Shown here: one piece after another, positions 16,773 through 26,988 of the stretch | Position numbering within the stretch: the first letter of the stretch is position 1 | Layout: every line of letters begins with the position of its first letter | Assembly (NCBI RefSeq): GCF_003970495.1 | Contig: NZ_RXWW01000011.1 | Location: 28,562 to 92,561, forward strand | Direction: 5' to 3' | Length of the DNA: 64,000 nt | Origin: Staphylococcus pasteuri | Lineage (GTDB): Bacteria; Bacillota; Bacilli; Staphylococcales; Staphylococcaceae | Made by a program: the position numbers and the translations under genes | Notes under the pieces: model-generated | Database searches by the model: none | Told to the model about the DNA's origin: nothing | What the model saw: only the letters and a program-made list of their open reading frames with translations

Positions 16773-17899
16773 GATGACACCTCAACTTTTTCTCCATCAT
16801 TTAGATTACCTTTAGGATTTTTGATGACTTTGTCACCTGCTTTAAGTCCTTTTTTCACAATAATTTGGCCATTACTACGATCAATTTTAATATCACGTTT
16901 ATGAACTTTATTATGTTTATCTACTACAAACACATCATTATCTTTTGTTAACACATTATTAGGTAATTTCTTAGTTTTTAAAGGAATTTTAGCATCCATA
17001 GAGAATCCAGCACGTACAGGGATGTCTAAATCACCAATAATAACATTATATTTAGACGTGTCTCCTTCTTTACCACCAGAAGGATTGTTAACTGTTGGAT
17101 TAGAAGCTTGGGCTGCACTTGCGCCTTCTTCACTATCTTCGCCTTGACCTCCAGCACTTGCCTGAGCTCCACTTGATTCACCACTCGCGCTATCATCATA
17201 GCTAGTTGGTAGTTCATCTACTTTAAGGATTTTACCTTTGCCTTTTTTACCGTTACTATTCACGGTTACATCAACCTCGTCACCCTCTTTGATTTTATCG
17301 ACATCAAATTCAGTAACCGTTGATTTAATTTGTGGATTGTCTGAAATCAATTGTAGAACAGGTTGACCATCACCAGCATCTTCACCATTTTTAATATTTA
17401 CCTTACCGTCAAATGATGCATAAATACTGTCATTCATTTGTTTATCATGTTGTGATAATTGTTGTTGTGCTTCATTGAGTGAACTTTGATCTTGCGTCAA
17501 TTTAGACTGTAGTTGATTATTGTTTGGACTTTGATTGACCTTTTGATAATCATCGTTCACTTGTTGTTGTGCTTGATCAACTTTATTTGCGAGTTGTTGG
17601 CGTTTACTATTATTCGTGTCGTAGCTTAAGAGACGGTCGCCTTGTTTAACCTTTTGACCATCGTCTACGGCAGGACTTTGGAATGTGCCTATTTGGCTAT
17701 TGTTGTTATATGTTTTGACTGATTTGGGAGATGCTTTACCTTCCAAACTAATCGGTGTTTCTTTTTTAACTGTATATGTATCGTATCCCTTACTATCTTT
17801 ATCGTCAGAGCTTGTTGATTGCTTTGCGATAAATGCGGCAATGATAAGAAGTAAGATAATTGCCACGCCAATAATACTCCATAATAGTTTCTTATTCAT
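16769..17899 (-). CDS. Membrane-fusion/adaptor protein of the efflux operon (YknX-like)
   Basis: 376 residues: an N-terminal membrane anchor (about 5-25), a barrel/lipoyl half (DGQKVKQGDRLLSYD), a Gln-rich coiled-coil hairpin (about 105-155), the second lipoyl half (ASFDGKVNIKNGEDAGDGQPVLQL), and a beta-barrel interrupted by a low-complexity Ser/Gly/Ala/Glu insertion (about 230-275). The C-terminal membrane-proximal domain ends KAGDKVIKNPKGNLNDGEKV. This is the HlyD/RND adaptor layout. It heads the operon; the 233-bp region in front is shared with a divergent gene. Confidence 0.88.
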   Translation of the reverse strand: MNKKLLWSIIGVAIILLLIIAAFIAKQSTSSDDKDSKGYDTYTVKKETPISLEGKASPKSVKTYNNNSQIGTFQSPAVDDGQKVKQGDRLLSYDTNNSKRQQLANKVDQAQQQVNDDYQKVNQSPNNNQLQSKLTQDQSSLNEAQQQLSQHDKQMNDSIYASFDGKVNIKNGEDAGDGQPVLQLISDNPQIKSTVTEFDVDKIKEGDEVDVTVNSNGKKGKGKILKVDELPTSYDDSASGESSGAQASAGGQGEDSEEGASAAQASNPTVNNPSGGKEGDTSKYNVIIGDLDIPVRAGFSMDAKIPLKTKKLPNNVLTKDNDVFVVDKHNKVHKRDIKIDRSNGQIIVKKGLKAGDKVIKNPKGNLNDGEKVEVSS

Positions 17900-18132
17900 A
17901 TCCTATGCTCCTTAAAATGTATTATATTTTGCATGATAACACACTTTAATTATTATATATATTGAATTTAAGGATATTTAAGTTATTTTTAAGTTTGAGA
18001 TTAATGAAATGTTTTTAATATTATTTTTACTTAGTCTATTTATTATACTTATTCAAAATAAAAATTGATATTTTAAATATTAGTTAACAATGTTATTCTG
18101 TTAATAAATATTAAAAAAGGAGAGATACATAA

Positions 18133-18807
18133 ATGGAACAATCTAATGCAGCACAGACTGAAGAAGCGACAAGTTCTAACTTACCTTTTGTTGATCACTT
18201 TAGAAAAATCCGTCAAAATCCTAAATGGATAGTGAAATTAATTGTACTTATTGTGTTATCTATTATTTTAGGACTTTTAACTGCACATATAACTGACAAC
18301 ACCAAAATGCTCAAAGATATGGGAATGAGCCAATCTGAAATTGATAAACAAAACCAATTCAATTTAGCAGTTACTATTGGACAATCAATTGGTGGTCTTA
18401 TCCTAGGATTATTAATCACATTTGTTATTTTCTTAGTTATCTCTAAAATTATGAAATCTGATGCACAAGCAATACATATTTTTTCTGCATCTATCTCTTA
18501 CTTAATCATTACAACTTCATTTTCAATTATTGTTTATGCGATACAAGCATTATTTGGTCTTACAATTCCAGAAACTCAATTAGATAGCCTGAATATATTC
18601 GACAAGGGTAATAATTATTTAGCCGCCTTTAGTTTATCGAATTTATTAGCTGCCTATGTTATTTTTACAGTTTATTACGGTACAAGTAAACTTTCTAAAA
18701 AAGCATCTATTATTTGGGCAGTCATTGCCTTAATCGTGATGGTTGGCTTTACGCTAGGAGGAGCTGCGTTTACAGAATCTATGAAAGGCTTAGCTAACAT
18801 GCAATAA
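18133..18807 (+). CDS. Yip1-domain-type integral membrane protein
   Basis: 224 residues with a hydrophilic N-terminal 35 residues (acidic, then NPKWIVK) and five predicted membrane segments (about 37-57, 88-112, 122-147, 170-190, 198-218). The pattern matches the YIP1-family proteins of Firmicutes, whose function is unknown. The start has AAAAAGGAGAGATACATAAATG. It is divergent from the YknXYZ-type operon and has its own terminator. The family assignment is from topology only. Confidence 0.65.
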   Translation: MEQSNAAQTEEATSSNLPFVDHFRKIRQNPKWIVKLIVLIVLSIILGLLTAHITDNTKMLKDMGMSQSEIDKQNQFNLAVTIGQSIGGLILGLLITFVIFLVISKIMKSDAQAIHIFSASISYLIITTSFSIIVYAIQALFGLTIPETQLDSLNIFDKGNNYLAAFSLSNLLAAYVIFTVYYGTSKLSKKASIIWAVIALIVMVGFTLGGAAFTESMKGLANMQ

Positions 18808-18815
18808 AATTAATT

Positions 18816-18845
18816 ATCCTGGGACATAGGAAAGTGTCTCAGGAT
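18816..18845 (+). terminator. Terminator after the Yip1-like gene
   Basis: ATCCTGGGACA (18816-18826) pairs with TGTCTCAGGAT (18835-18845), an 11-bp stem with one mismatch; a T-rich stretch follows. Confidence 0.7.
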
Positions 18846-18978
18846 ATATTTATGTATGAGTATAGTTAATCGAATTGCGATAATCTATCTCTTTAAAATA
18901 GCTTTCATAAGACTTCCTTTAGACTATCCCCTTATTCTAGACAAATTAAAAACGCCCTCTATCAAGGACGTCGTAAAA

Positions 18979-19518
18979 TTATATATCATAAGCTTTTAAA
19001 GCAATGTTCAACATATTTTCTATATACTCTTTAGTTAATGATTGCGGTTTAATTAAAATATTAAAATAAATAGGTGAAAAAATAATATCTATAAATAAAT
19101 CTTGGTCCGCTTCATCAATATCCTTACTAATAATTGACTTTAAAATACTTCTATTACGTTCAAAGTATTCTTTCATAAACTTATCTTTTGCTTCAGTTTG
19201 CTGATTACTAATTAGAATTTCTATCACTGCACTACCTAAAGGTGTCTTATAGATGTTCATTATTTTTATTAAAAAGTCATATAAATTATCAAATACAGTA
19301 TCGAATTCTGGCTCAATAATACGTGATTGGTCGACAAACATATCAACAATCATTGATTCTTTGTCTCTCCATCGACGATAAATTGTTGCCTTTGATACAC
19401 TTGTATTTTCAGCAATCTGATCAATGGTCATATCTTTAAAATGTGTTGTTTCTAATAAACGATTAATTTCTTGATAAATTTTTTTATTTACTGTTGGGTC
19501 TTTCGGTCTTCCAGCCAT
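18979..19518 (-). CDS. TetR/AcrR-family transcriptional repressor
   Basis: 179 residues from MAGRPKDPTVNKK; AAGGG lies upstream of this ATG. The helix-turn-helix is MTIDQIAENTSVSKATIYRRW (about residues 24-44), and the rest is an all-helical ligand-binding domain as in TetR proteins. The start lies inside the end of the upstream DUF3147 gene (35-bp overlap), so it is the third gene of the operon 20258-18979. A perfect 20-bp palindrome in front of the operon is its likely operator, which implies autorepression. The inducer is unknown. Confidence 0.87.
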   Translation of the reverse strand: MAGRPKDPTVNKKIYQEINRLLETTHFKDMTIDQIAENTSVSKATIYRRWRDKESMIVDMFVDQSRIIEPEFDTVFDNLYDFLIKIMNIYKTPLGSAVIEILISNQQTEAKDKFMKEYFERNRSILKSIISKDIDEADQDLFIDIIFSPIYFNILIKPQSLTKEYIENMLNIALKAYDI

Positions 19519-19879
19519 ATTTTTCCCTTCTTTTTCGTGCAATGACTTCCACGATTTCAAATATTATAAATGCACTAACAAACCATACTATAAATCCAAC
19601 AATAATGCTAAGCAACCAAATATTTGTTACCTTTAGCATGCCCCATGTAGCTAATATACTGAATAAAACACCAGTCATTCCGAAGATCGCACCTCTACTG
19701 ACATGCATAGCTACTTTATTTCCATATTGCATACCAGATATAAACATAGACACTAAAAAGACTGCAGGAAACGTAGCAAAAATACCTCCAAATTCTTTCC
19801 AAGGAAGTACTACTGATACGATGTAACTGACTAATACTGCTAAGCCTCCAACTAAAAACTTAATTATTGTTAATTTCAT
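19484..19879 (-). CDS. DUF3147-family membrane protein (second of pair)
   Basis: 131 residues, four predicted membrane segments (about 3-25, 32-50, 62-83, 89-112) and a basic C-terminal tail RKRREKYGWKTERPNSK. The motif GGIFATFPAVFLVSMFISG is shared with the preceding gene (GGIIATMPAVYLAAVIALA), so the two are paralogues. A TTG three bases upstream (19882) is slightly better placed for the GGGAGG site and is an alternative start. Function unknown; co-transcription with a TetR regulator suggests a membrane response such as small-molecule export by a heterodimer (inference). Confidence 0.75.
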   Translation of the reverse strand: MKLTIIKFLVGGLAVLVSYIVSVVLPWKEFGGIFATFPAVFLVSMFISGMQYGNKVAMHVSRGAIFGMTGVLFSILATWGMLKVTNIWLLSIIVGFIVWFVSAFIIFEIVEVIARKRREKYGWKTERPNSK

Positions 19880-19898
19880 CAAAAATGTACCTCCCTTT

Positions 19899-20258
19899 TT
19901 ATAAATGTCTGACTATAAAAATAGCTACAGAAATAATAAACCAACATAATACGGCAAATACTGTACCACTCTTATAATCTTTCTTTTTTATAAAAATTGA
20001 GGTGAAAAATACAGTTAAAATGCAAGAGATAATACCGACAATGGCACCTGTACTTAAATGCATAGACATTTTAACGAGCGAATCTCCACGATGATCTATA
20101 GCTAATGCTATTACTGCTGCTAAGTAGACTGCAGGCATTGTTGCTATTATACCTCCTAATTTACCACCAACTTTGTCAGCAATAATAGAAGCTAATGCTA
20201 CTGCAAACCCACCAATGACAAAATGAAGTATCGCACTTGAAATAGATATTCCGAACAC
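19899..20258 (-). CDS. DUF3147-family membrane protein (first of pair)
   Basis: 119 residues with a GTG start behind AAGAAGGA. There are four membrane segments (about 8-26, 34-52, 66-88, 96-116); loops are short and the protein is almost entirely in the membrane. It is a paralogue of the gene 19 bp downstream. Paired small four-helix membrane proteins recall SMR-type transporters in size, but the sequence motif belongs to DUF3147, whose function is unknown. It is the first gene of the operon controlled from the 20282 palindrome. Confidence 0.75.
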   Translation of the reverse strand: MFGISISSAILHFVIGGFAVALASIIADKVGGKLGGIIATMPAVYLAAVIALAIDHRGDSLVKMSMHLSTGAIVGIISCILTVFFTSIFIKKKDYKSGTVFAVLCWFIISVAIFIVRHL

Positions 20259-20281
20259 AATAATCCTTCTTTGCTAATTAT

Positions 20282-20301
20282 TAAACGAAACGTTTCGTTT
20301 A
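20282..20301. promoter_or_regulatory. Perfect 20-bp palindrome, candidate TetR operator
   Basis: TAAACGAAACGTTTCGTTTA is its own reverse complement. It lies 24 bp before the GTG start of the DUF3147/TetR operon, next to a TAATAAT that may serve as the -10, where a bound repressor would block RNA polymerase. Confidence 0.75.
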
Positions 20302-20421
20302 CTTTTAGTTTAAAACTGTCCTACTATCTTGTAAAGATTAAAATAAATATACCTAATTTTCTAATTATTAACGTTTGCTACAGCCGTCCATTAGGTCTTT
20401 TCTAAATTTGTTTCAACAAAA

Positions 20422-20456
20422 AAACTCCTTCCGTCAGTTACAGACAAAAGGAGTTA
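20422..20456 (-). terminator. Terminator after noc
   Basis: AACTCCTT (20423-20430) and AAGGAGTT (20448-20455) pair, followed on the minus strand by seven T. It ends the rpmH-to-noc group. Confidence 0.75.
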
Positions 20457-20459
20457 TCG

Positions 20460-21299
20460 CTATTTCTTATATATTCTTATTTTAATTTCATAATAATCAT
20501 CATGATCTCTATCTTTTTGTTCAACATATAAACCTGATTGTTGTATAGCTTCGATACTTTTACCTACTTCATCTCGCGCTTGTGTCACATCTTGTGAAAA
20601 TTGGAATGATTGAGCTTTAACCTTTTCAGGACCAGTTTTTTGGCGAACTTTATCTTCTGTTTGTTTCACATTTAATTTCTGTGCTATGACTTGTTCAATC
20701 AATTCTTCTTGATCTTCATGTGATAGTACAAGGACAGCTCGAGCATGGCGTTCTGTTATTTTACCTTCTCTTAATCGTGTAATAACATTAGGTGCTAATT
20801 TAAGTAAACGTAACTTATTAGCAATAAAGCTTTGGCTCTTACCAAGACTTTTAGCCAATTCACTTTGTGTCACATCACCAAGTTCAAGTAGTTTTTTATA
20901 GGCTTCCGCTTCTTCAACGACAGATAAGTTTTCGCGTTGAATATTTTCAATAAGTGCAACAACTGCAGTTTCCTCATCATCCATATCGCGAATAATCACA
21001 TCTGCTTGAGACATATTTAAAGATTGCATTGCTCTAAATCTACGTTCACCAGCAATGATTTCAAACATATCTTCTTCGATTGGTCTTACTACAATCGGCT
21101 GTAATAATCCATGTTCTTTAATAGATTCAGCAAGTTCATTGATTTTACTTGGTTCAAATACTTGTCGTGGTTGATAACGATTAGGTACGATACGTTCAAT
21201 ATGAATGGACTCAACATTATTATTTCGGTCTTCTTCAATAGAACCCATGATGTCATCTTTGTTTTTTAAACCAAATAATTTTGAAAAAGGTTTCTTCAT
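20460..21299 (-). CDS. noc: Nucleoid occlusion protein Noc (ParB family)
   Basis: 279 residues from MKKPFSKLFGLKNKDD, the membrane-targeting amphipathic N-terminus; GAGGGAGCG precedes this ATG. The ParB/Spo0J CTP-binding core is visible in GERRFRAM (about 88-95) and ENIQREN, and the DNA-binding helix-turn-helix in TQSELAKSLGKSQSFIANKLRLL (about 143-165). It blocks FtsZ assembly over the nucleoid by binding Noc sites. It is next to rsmG, the standard Firmicute arrangement. Confidence 0.93.
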   Translation of the reverse strand: MKKPFSKLFGLKNKDDIMGSIEEDRNNNVESIHIERIVPNRYQPRQVFEPSKINELAESIKEHGLLQPIVVRPIEEDMFEIIAGERRFRAMQSLNMSQADVIIRDMDDEETAVVALIENIQRENLSVVEEAEAYKKLLELGDVTQSELAKSLGKSQSFIANKLRLLKLAPNVITRLREGKITERHARAVLVLSHEDQEELIEQVIAQKLNVKQTEDKVRQKTGPEKVKAQSFQFSQDVTQARDEVGKSIEAIQQSGLYVEQKDRDHDDYYEIKIRIYKK

Positions 21300-21341
21300 A
21301 ATCCATTCGCTCCCTCTCATTTATTTCTATATCATCACATC

Positions 21342-22061
21342 TTACTTTTCAAGTAAAGGGGATTTATTGGGTGTACCGGGTTTTCTCGGGTATTTCTTAG
21401 ATGTTTGTCGTCGTTTATCAATGACAATCATTTGTCTTTCTCCTGCATCTTCTGGTAATTCAAAGTTAAACGTCTCTTTCACGTTACCACCTAACACATT
21501 AATCGCAAACTTGGCTTCATCTAACTCTTCTTCGCCTTTAGATGATTTTAAAGCTATAAATTGTCCGCCTTTTTTAACTAATGGTAAGCATAATTCACTT
21601 AGTACTGTTAAACGGGCTACAGCACGAGCAGTAACGATATCGTAAGACTCCCTGTAGTCTCCTTTACCAAATGTTTCTGCGCGATCGTGAACAAAACTTA
21701 CATCCTGTAGTCCTAAAGCATCTGCTAAGTGGTTTAAAAATTGAATACGTTTATTTAATGAATCAACAATAGTAACTTTTAATTCAGGAAAAATAATTTT
21801 CAATGGAATACTAGGGAAACCTGCACCTGCACCCACATCACATAAAGTTAATGGTCCATTAAAGTCGTAATAAAAACTAGGTGTAATGGAATCATAAAAA
21901 TGTTTTAAATAAACACCATGTTCATCGGTAATACTTGTTAAATTCATTTTTTCGTTCCATTCAACAAGTAACTGATAATATGTCTGAAATTGTTCTTTTT
22001 GAGTGTTAGATAATTCGATGTCGTGTTCTTTTAATTTCTCAGATAGCCATTCTATACTCAT
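21342..22061 (-). CDS. rsmG: 16S rRNA (guanine527-N7)-methyltransferase RsmG
   Basis: 239 residues; S-adenosylmethionine motif [16 protein letters not shown] (about residues 67-82), [11 protein letters not shown], and ARAVARL (about 144-150) are characteristic of GidB/RsmG. It methylates G527 of 16S rRNA; loss gives low-level streptomycin resistance in other bacteria. The start overlaps the mnmG stop by one base (TAATG). The C-terminal tail [18 protein letters not shown] is basic, as in other staphylococci. Confidence 0.94.
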   Translation of the reverse strand: MSIEWLSEKLKEHDIELSNTQKEQFQTYYQLLVEWNEKMNLTSITDEHGVYLKHFYDSITPSFYYDFNGPLTLCDVGAGAGFPSIPLKIIFPELKVTIVDSLNKRIQFLNHLADALGLQDVSFVHDRAETFGKGDYRESYDIVTARAVARLTVLSELCLPLVKKGGQFIALKSSKGEEELDEAKFAINVLGGNVKETFNFELPEDAGERQMIVIDKRRQTSKKYPRKPGTPNKSPLLEK

Positions 22062-23938
22062 TATTGATTCACCCTTTGAAGTTTACCTTGTTCTAAATAC
22101 ACAAGTAAAATTGAAATATCTGCTGGATTTACACCTGAAATTCTTGATGCTTGTGCAATGTTTAATGGTTTAACTTCAGCTAATTTTTCTCTTGCTTCAG
22201 AAGCTAAGCTATCCACTTTACTATAATCTAAGTCTTCAGGTATTTTCTTTTTCTCCATGCGTTTTACTTTTTCAACTTGTTGTAATGATTTATTGATGTA
22301 ACCTTCATATTTAGTTTGAATTTCAACTTGTTCTTCAACATCTGAAGGTAATTGATGGTCTTCTTCTAAAATTTCTAGAATAGTATTGTAAGTCATTTCT
22401 GGTCTGCGTAATAAATCAATTGCTAAAATACCATCTTTAAGTTTAGAACCATTATTTGCTTCAATTATAGATTGAGTATGTTCATTTGGTTTAATACGAA
22501 TTTCAGTTAATCTTTGAATTTCATCTTTAATTTGTTGACGTTTATGGTTGAATTTTTCATAACGTTCGTCAGAAATCATACCTAATTCATAACCTAAATC
22601 AGTTAAGCGTAAATCAGCATTATCATGACGTAGCAATAAACGATATTCTGCACGTGATGTTAATAAACGATATGGTTCGTTAGTTCCTTTAGTTACTAAG
22701 TCATCAATTAAAACGCCGATATAAGCGTCAGAACGACTTAAGATAACTTCCTCTTTACCTAATACTTTCGCAGCAGCATTAATTCCTGCCATAATACCTT
22801 GTCCAGCCGCTTCTTCATAACCAGAAGTACCATTGATTTGACCTGCAGTATAAAGGTTTTTAATTTTTTTAGTTTCAAGTGTTGGCCATAATTGAGTTGG
22901 AACAATTGCATCATACTCAATAGCATAACCTGCACGCATCATGTCTGCTTTTTCTAGGCCTGGGATTGTTTCTAACATTTGTCTTTGAACATGTTCAGGT
23001 AGACTTGTTGAAAGTCCTTGTACATAAACTTCATTAGTATTACGTCCTTCTGGCTCTAAGAATAGTTGATGACGTGGTTTGTCATTGAAACGTACAAATT
23101 TATCTTCAATTGAAGGACAATATCTTGGTCCAGTCCCTTTAATCATACCTGAGTACATTGCTGATAAATGTAAGTTATCATCAATAACTTGATGCGTTTT
23201 ATCATTTGTATAAGTTAACCAACATGGTAATTGATCTAAAATGTATTCAGTTGTTTCATAACTGAATGCACGTCCAACTTCATCACCTGGTTGGATTTCA
23301 GTTTTTGAATAATCAATTGTTTTAGAATTTACACGTGGTGGTGTACCTGTTTTAAATCGTACAACTTCGAAACCTAATCCTCTTAAGTTATCTGCTAATG
23401 TCACAGATGGTAATTGGTGATTAGGACCACTTGAATATTTCATATTACCAAGAATGATTTCACCGCGTAAGAATGTACCTGTTGTTACAACAACAGCTTT
23501 AGAACGGTATTCAGTACCAATATTTGTACGTACACCTTTAACTTCTTCATCTTCAATAATTAATTCATCTACCATACCTTGCATGATATCTAAATTTTCT
23601 TCGTCTTCAAGGACATTTTTCATTTCTTGTTGGTATAGTACTTTATCTGCTTGGGCACGTAATGCTCTTACAGCAGGTCCTTTACCAGTATTCAGCATAC
23701 GCATTTGGATATGCGTTTTATCTATTGCTTTTGCCATTTGTCCACCTAATGCATCTATTTCACGTACAACTATTCCTTTAGCTGGGCCGCCAACAGATGG
23801 GTTACATGGCATAAAAGCGATATTATCTAAATTGATTGTTAACATTAATGTTTTAGCGCCACGTCTTGCTGATGCTAAACCTGCTTCAATACCTGCATGG
23901 CCTGCACCAATTACAATTACATCATATTCTTGAACCAA
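22061..23938 (-). CDS. mnmG: tRNA uridine-5-carboxymethylaminomethyl modification enzyme MnmG
   Basis: 625 residues. FAD binding loop [10 protein letters not shown] (11-20), the GidA signatures [16 protein letters not shown] and TGTPPR, and the C-terminal helical domain that binds MnmE. With MnmE it installs the cmnm5 group on U34 of tRNAs reading NNA/NNG codons, using tetrahydrofolate and FAD. The usual mnmE-mnmG-rsmG-noc order is kept. Full length for the family. Confidence 0.95.
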   Translation of the reverse strand: MVQEYDVIVIGAGHAGIEAGLASARRGAKTLMLTINLDNIAFMPCNPSVGGPAKGIVVREIDALGGQMAKAIDKTHIQMRMLNTGKGPAVRALRAQADKVLYQQEMKNVLEDEENLDIMQGMVDELIIEDEEVKGVRTNIGTEYRSKAVVVTTGTFLRGEIILGNMKYSSGPNHQLPSVTLADNLRGLGFEVVRFKTGTPPRVNSKTIDYSKTEIQPGDEVGRAFSYETTEYILDQLPCWLTYTNDKTHQVIDDNLHLSAMYSGMIKGTGPRYCPSIEDKFVRFNDKPRHQLFLEPEGRNTNEVYVQGLSTSLPEHVQRQMLETIPGLEKADMMRAGYAIEYDAIVPTQLWPTLETKKIKNLYTAGQINGTSGYEEAAGQGIMAGINAAAKVLGKEEVILSRSDAYIGVLIDDLVTKGTNEPYRLLTSRAEYRLLLRHDNADLRLTDLGYELGMISDERYEKFNHKRQQIKDEIQRLTEIRIKPNEHTQSIIEANNGSKLKDGILAIDLLRRPEMTYNTILEILEEDHQLPSDVEEQVEIQTKYEGYINKSLQQVEKVKRMEKKKIPEDLDYSKVDSLASEAREKLAEVKPLNIAQASRISGVNPADISILLVYLEQGKLQRVNQ

Positions 23939-24022
23939 TTGTTTAACCTCCTTATTAATCGTAAATCTATATACATCTCACATTTTGATTTTATTTTTGA
24001 CTGCCTTTAATCATGTAAATCC

Positions 24023-25402
24023 TTATTTTCCTAAGCAAAATTGACTAAATAATTGATCGATAAGTTCGTCACTTGCTGACTCACCTATAATTTCACCTAG
24101 TATTTCCCAAGTGCGTGTTAAATCGATTTGTACCATATCCATCGGAATACCAGATTCTGCCGCATCAATCGCATCTTGAATAGACTGTCTTGCTTGTTTA
24201 AGTAATGAAATATGTCGTGAATTTGATACGTATGTCATATCTTGGTTTTGAACATCTCCACCAAAGAATAGATCTCTGATTTGTATCTCTAATTCGTCAA
24301 TACCTTCTTGTTTTAACATAGACGTTTGAATTAATGGTGTGTCACCAATCATTTCTTTTACTTCATTTATATCTAAATTCGTTTCTAAATCTGTTTTATT
24401 GATAATAACAATGACATCTTCATTTTTAACGACATCATATAATGTTTGGTCATCTTCTGTTAATGCTTCATTATTATTTAATACAAATAAGATTAAATCT
24501 GCCTGACTAAGTGCTTTACGGGATCGTTCAACACCTATTTTTTCAACAATATCTTCAGTATCTCGAATACCTGCTGTATCTACTAATCGTAATGGTACGC
24601 CTCTGACGTTAACATATTCTTCAAGTACGTCACGTGTGGTACCAGCTACTTCAGTCACAATCGCTTTATTGTCTTGAATAAGGTTATTTAACATGGAAGA
24701 CTTACCTACGTTTGGTCGACCTACAATAACAGTTGAGAGCCCCTCTCTCATAATTTTACCTTGAGCACCTGTTTCTAGTAATTGATTAATTTCTTGTTTT
24801 ATACGTTTAGATTGTTGTAATAAAAACTCTGTGGTTGCATCTTCTACATCGTCATACTCAGGATAATCAATATTCACTTCTACTTGGGCGAGTATCTCTA
24901 ATATTGATTGACGTTGACGTTTAATTAAATCACTTAAACGACCTTCAATTTGATTCATCGCCACTTTAGAAGCACGATCTGTTTTAGAACGAATAAAATC
25001 CATTACTGCTTCTGCTTGAGATAAGTCAATTCTTCCATTTAAGAAAGCTCGTTTTGTATATTCACCTGGTTCAGCAATACGTGCACCATGTGTCATTGTT
25101 AATTCTAAAATACGATTAATTGTTAATATACCGCCATGACAATTGATTTCGATGATATCTTCTCTAGTAAAAGTTTTAGGTGCCCTTAAAACTGAAATCA
25201 TAACTTCTTCAACTGTTTCATTAGTATCCGGATCAATAATATGACCGTAATTAATTGTATGTGAATCTACTTCTGCTAATTTTTTCTTACCTTTATATAA
25301 CTTATCGCCAATTTCAATTGCTTGTGGACCTGAGAGTCTCACAATACCAATTGCACCTTCACCCATTGGCGTTGAAATACTAGTTATTGTATCAAAATCC
25401 AT
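24023..25402 (-). CDS. mnmE: tRNA modification GTPase MnmE
   Basis: 459 residues from [16 protein letters not shown]; the start follows AAGGAGG at the proper distance. There is an N-terminal tetrahydrofolate-binding domain, then a G domain inserted in a helical domain: G1 GRPNVGKS (228-235), G2 GTTRD, G3 DTAGI, G4 NKTD. The C-terminus is the invariant FCLGK with its catalytic cysteine. It works as a dimer with MnmG on tRNA U34. Confidence 0.95.
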   Translation of the reverse strand: MDFDTITSISTPMGEGAIGIVRLSGPQAIEIGDKLYKGKKKLAEVDSHTINYGHIIDPDTNETVEEVMISVLRAPKTFTREDIIEINCHGGILTINRILELTMTHGARIAEPGEYTKRAFLNGRIDLSQAEAVMDFIRSKTDRASKVAMNQIEGRLSDLIKRQRQSILEILAQVEVNIDYPEYDDVEDATTEFLLQQSKRIKQEINQLLETGAQGKIMREGLSTVIVGRPNVGKSSMLNNLIQDNKAIVTEVAGTTRDVLEEYVNVRGVPLRLVDTAGIRDTEDIVEKIGVERSRKALSQADLILFVLNNNEALTEDDQTLYDVVKNEDVIVIINKTDLETNLDINEVKEMIGDTPLIQTSMLKQEGIDELEIQIRDLFFGGDVQNQDMTYVSNSRHISLLKQARQSIQDAIDAAESGIPMDMVQIDLTRTWEILGEIIGESASDELIDQLFSQFCLGK

Positions 25403-25568
25403 TGTTAGGCTGGCCTCCTTATTCAAGTAAATTTTCAATATTATATTGTAAATTGTTTCTTTTTAAAAAGCTATTATCTTGTTTTTAAATAGACAGGTTA
25501 GACTTAGGGTTGTCTGAGGTTAGACTGATGTACGTCTAAAAGTCCGTCCCTTTTTTCTTTCCCCTACC

Positions 25569-25919
25569 CTACTTAATCTTCTTATTAAATACTTTAGCTA
25601 TTTTGAGAACATGTTCTAAGCTTCCTTGTATTTCTAATGTCGACATATTTTTTGCAGGATGTCTTGCAATAACTATAATATCTTTCGAGATCATATCTTG
25701 TTTATGAACTTTAAAATTTTCTCTTATCGCTCTCTTAATTCTATTTCTTGTGACAGCATTTCCTATCTTTTTTGAAACACTAATGCCTAAGCGAAAATGT
25801 TCTTGTTCACTATTGTCATAGGTATATACAACAAATTGTCTATTTGCAACAGACTTTCCTTTTTTATATATCTTTTGAAAATCTGAGTTCTTTTTTATAC
25901 GGTACGCTTTTTCCACCAA
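25569..25919 (-). CDS. rnpA: Ribonuclease P protein component
   Basis: 116 residues with a TTG start preceded by GAGTGATG. The RNP motif is FRLGISVSKKIGNAVTRNRIKRAIRENF (about 42-69). It binds the RNase P RNA and matures the 5' end of tRNAs. It sits between rpmH and mnmE; the 166 bp towards mnmE contain no gene. Confidence 0.94.
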   Translation of the reverse strand: MVEKAYRIKKNSDFQKIYKKGKSVANRQFVVYTYDNSEQEHFRLGISVSKKIGNAVTRNRIKRAIRENFKVHKQDMISKDIIVIARHPAKNMSTLEIQGSLEHVLKIAKVFNKKIK

Positions 25920-26080
25920 ACATCACTCGCTTATTAAATTCTCTTACTGCATTATTATAACTCATTTCATTTTTTAACTAAAAATAAACCAGCATTTATC
26001 GGGAAAACGCTGATTTCAATTGAAGTCTAGTTGTATCATTTGTCTAAAGTTAGTTAGCTTTTCTTATTCTAAACGAAAAA

Positions 26081-26105
26081 AAAGACCACTGATGAGTCAG
26101 TGATC
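26081..26105 (-). terminator. Terminator or processing hairpin after rpmH
   Basis: AGACCACTGA and TCAGTGATCT (26083-26106) form a hairpin directly after the rpmH stop, followed by eight T on the minus strand. rnpA lies 186 bp further on, so this terminator must be partial or rnpA must have another promoter. Confidence 0.7.
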
Positions 26106-26243
26106 TTATGCAGATAATACTTTACGGCCTTTACGACGACGACGCGCTAAGACTTTACGGCCATTTTTAGTGCTCATGCGTTTTCTGAAACCATGAACTT
26201 TACTATGTTTACGTTTATTTGGTTGATAAGTACGTTTTACCAT
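26106..26243 (-). CDS. rpmH: 50S ribosomal protein L34
   Basis: 45 residues beginning [20 protein letters not shown] and ending [12 protein letters not shown]; about a third are Arg/Lys. This is the complete L34 sequence. The ribosome-binding site is GGAGGTG. It is transcribed away from dnaA, and the origin lies in the long intergenic region upstream. Confidence 0.96.
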
Positions 26244-26639
26244 GCAAAACACCTCCATCTTTATTAAGTTATCTAACATCTCCAGGATTAAACTTCCTGA
26301 TAAATTTCATAGATAGATAAATTGTTAAAGTGTGTAACTATTAATGTAATAGCAACAAAACTTATATATAAGAGATACCTCTTATTGACTGACTGCTATA
26401 AGAAATTCTTGGTTTAATATACTTATTATCTAGTCATATTTCAAGCAACTACTACAATATAACAAATTACTACTTATAAAGCAAGCTCATTTTAAATACG
26501 CTATTACGATTTAATCTTAACCGTAATTAGTGATTTTTTATTTCCTTAAAAACATAGCCTCTTATTCATATTCATTTTTCATACAGCTTTATAAATTATT
26601 TCCCAAACTGTTATAGTCCCTTGTTTTCATTATTAATAA

Positions 26640-26988
26640 GTATGACGTTGAGTTATCCACTTATCAACAGTGATTCGTGTTTTCTGTGTGGATAATTACT
26701 ATACTATGCACAAGTTTACACATCTTTTACGAACATATTCACAGTCATTTGACATCTATCTGACTGAAAAAGTATAATTGTGTGGATAAGTCGTTTAATC
26801 ATTGATTTTATAAGGATTTATTTATTAGATTTATATACAAAAAGTCTGTGAACAAATCATAGTATGAATTAAGTTATCCACTGTCTGTGATTAACTTGTG
26901 GATAATTATTAACATGCTGTGATTATTTTTATCCACGGCTGTTATTTTTGTGTATAACTAAAAATTTTTGAGAAAGATGGAGTTATTT
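26640..26988. other. oriC: oriC, rpmH-dnaA part: DnaA box cluster
   Basis: Seven DnaA-box sequences close to TTATCCACA: 26653 (TTATCCACT), 26661 (TTATCAACA), 26687 (exact, minus), 26781 (exact, minus), 26874 (TTATCCACT), 26897 (exact, minus) and 26929 (TTATCCACG). They lie in very AT-rich DNA directly in front of dnaA and also allow DnaA autoregulation. Genes point away from this region on both sides, as expected at a bidirectional origin. The part 26244-26640 is AT-rich with the rpmH promoter and leader and no gene. Confidence 0.9.

Noticed and set aside
25440..25568. Possible small RNA or gene between mnmE and rnpA
   Set aside because: Short GTTAGACT/GTCTAA-type repeats are visible but no promoter, stable fold or coding frame could be supported.
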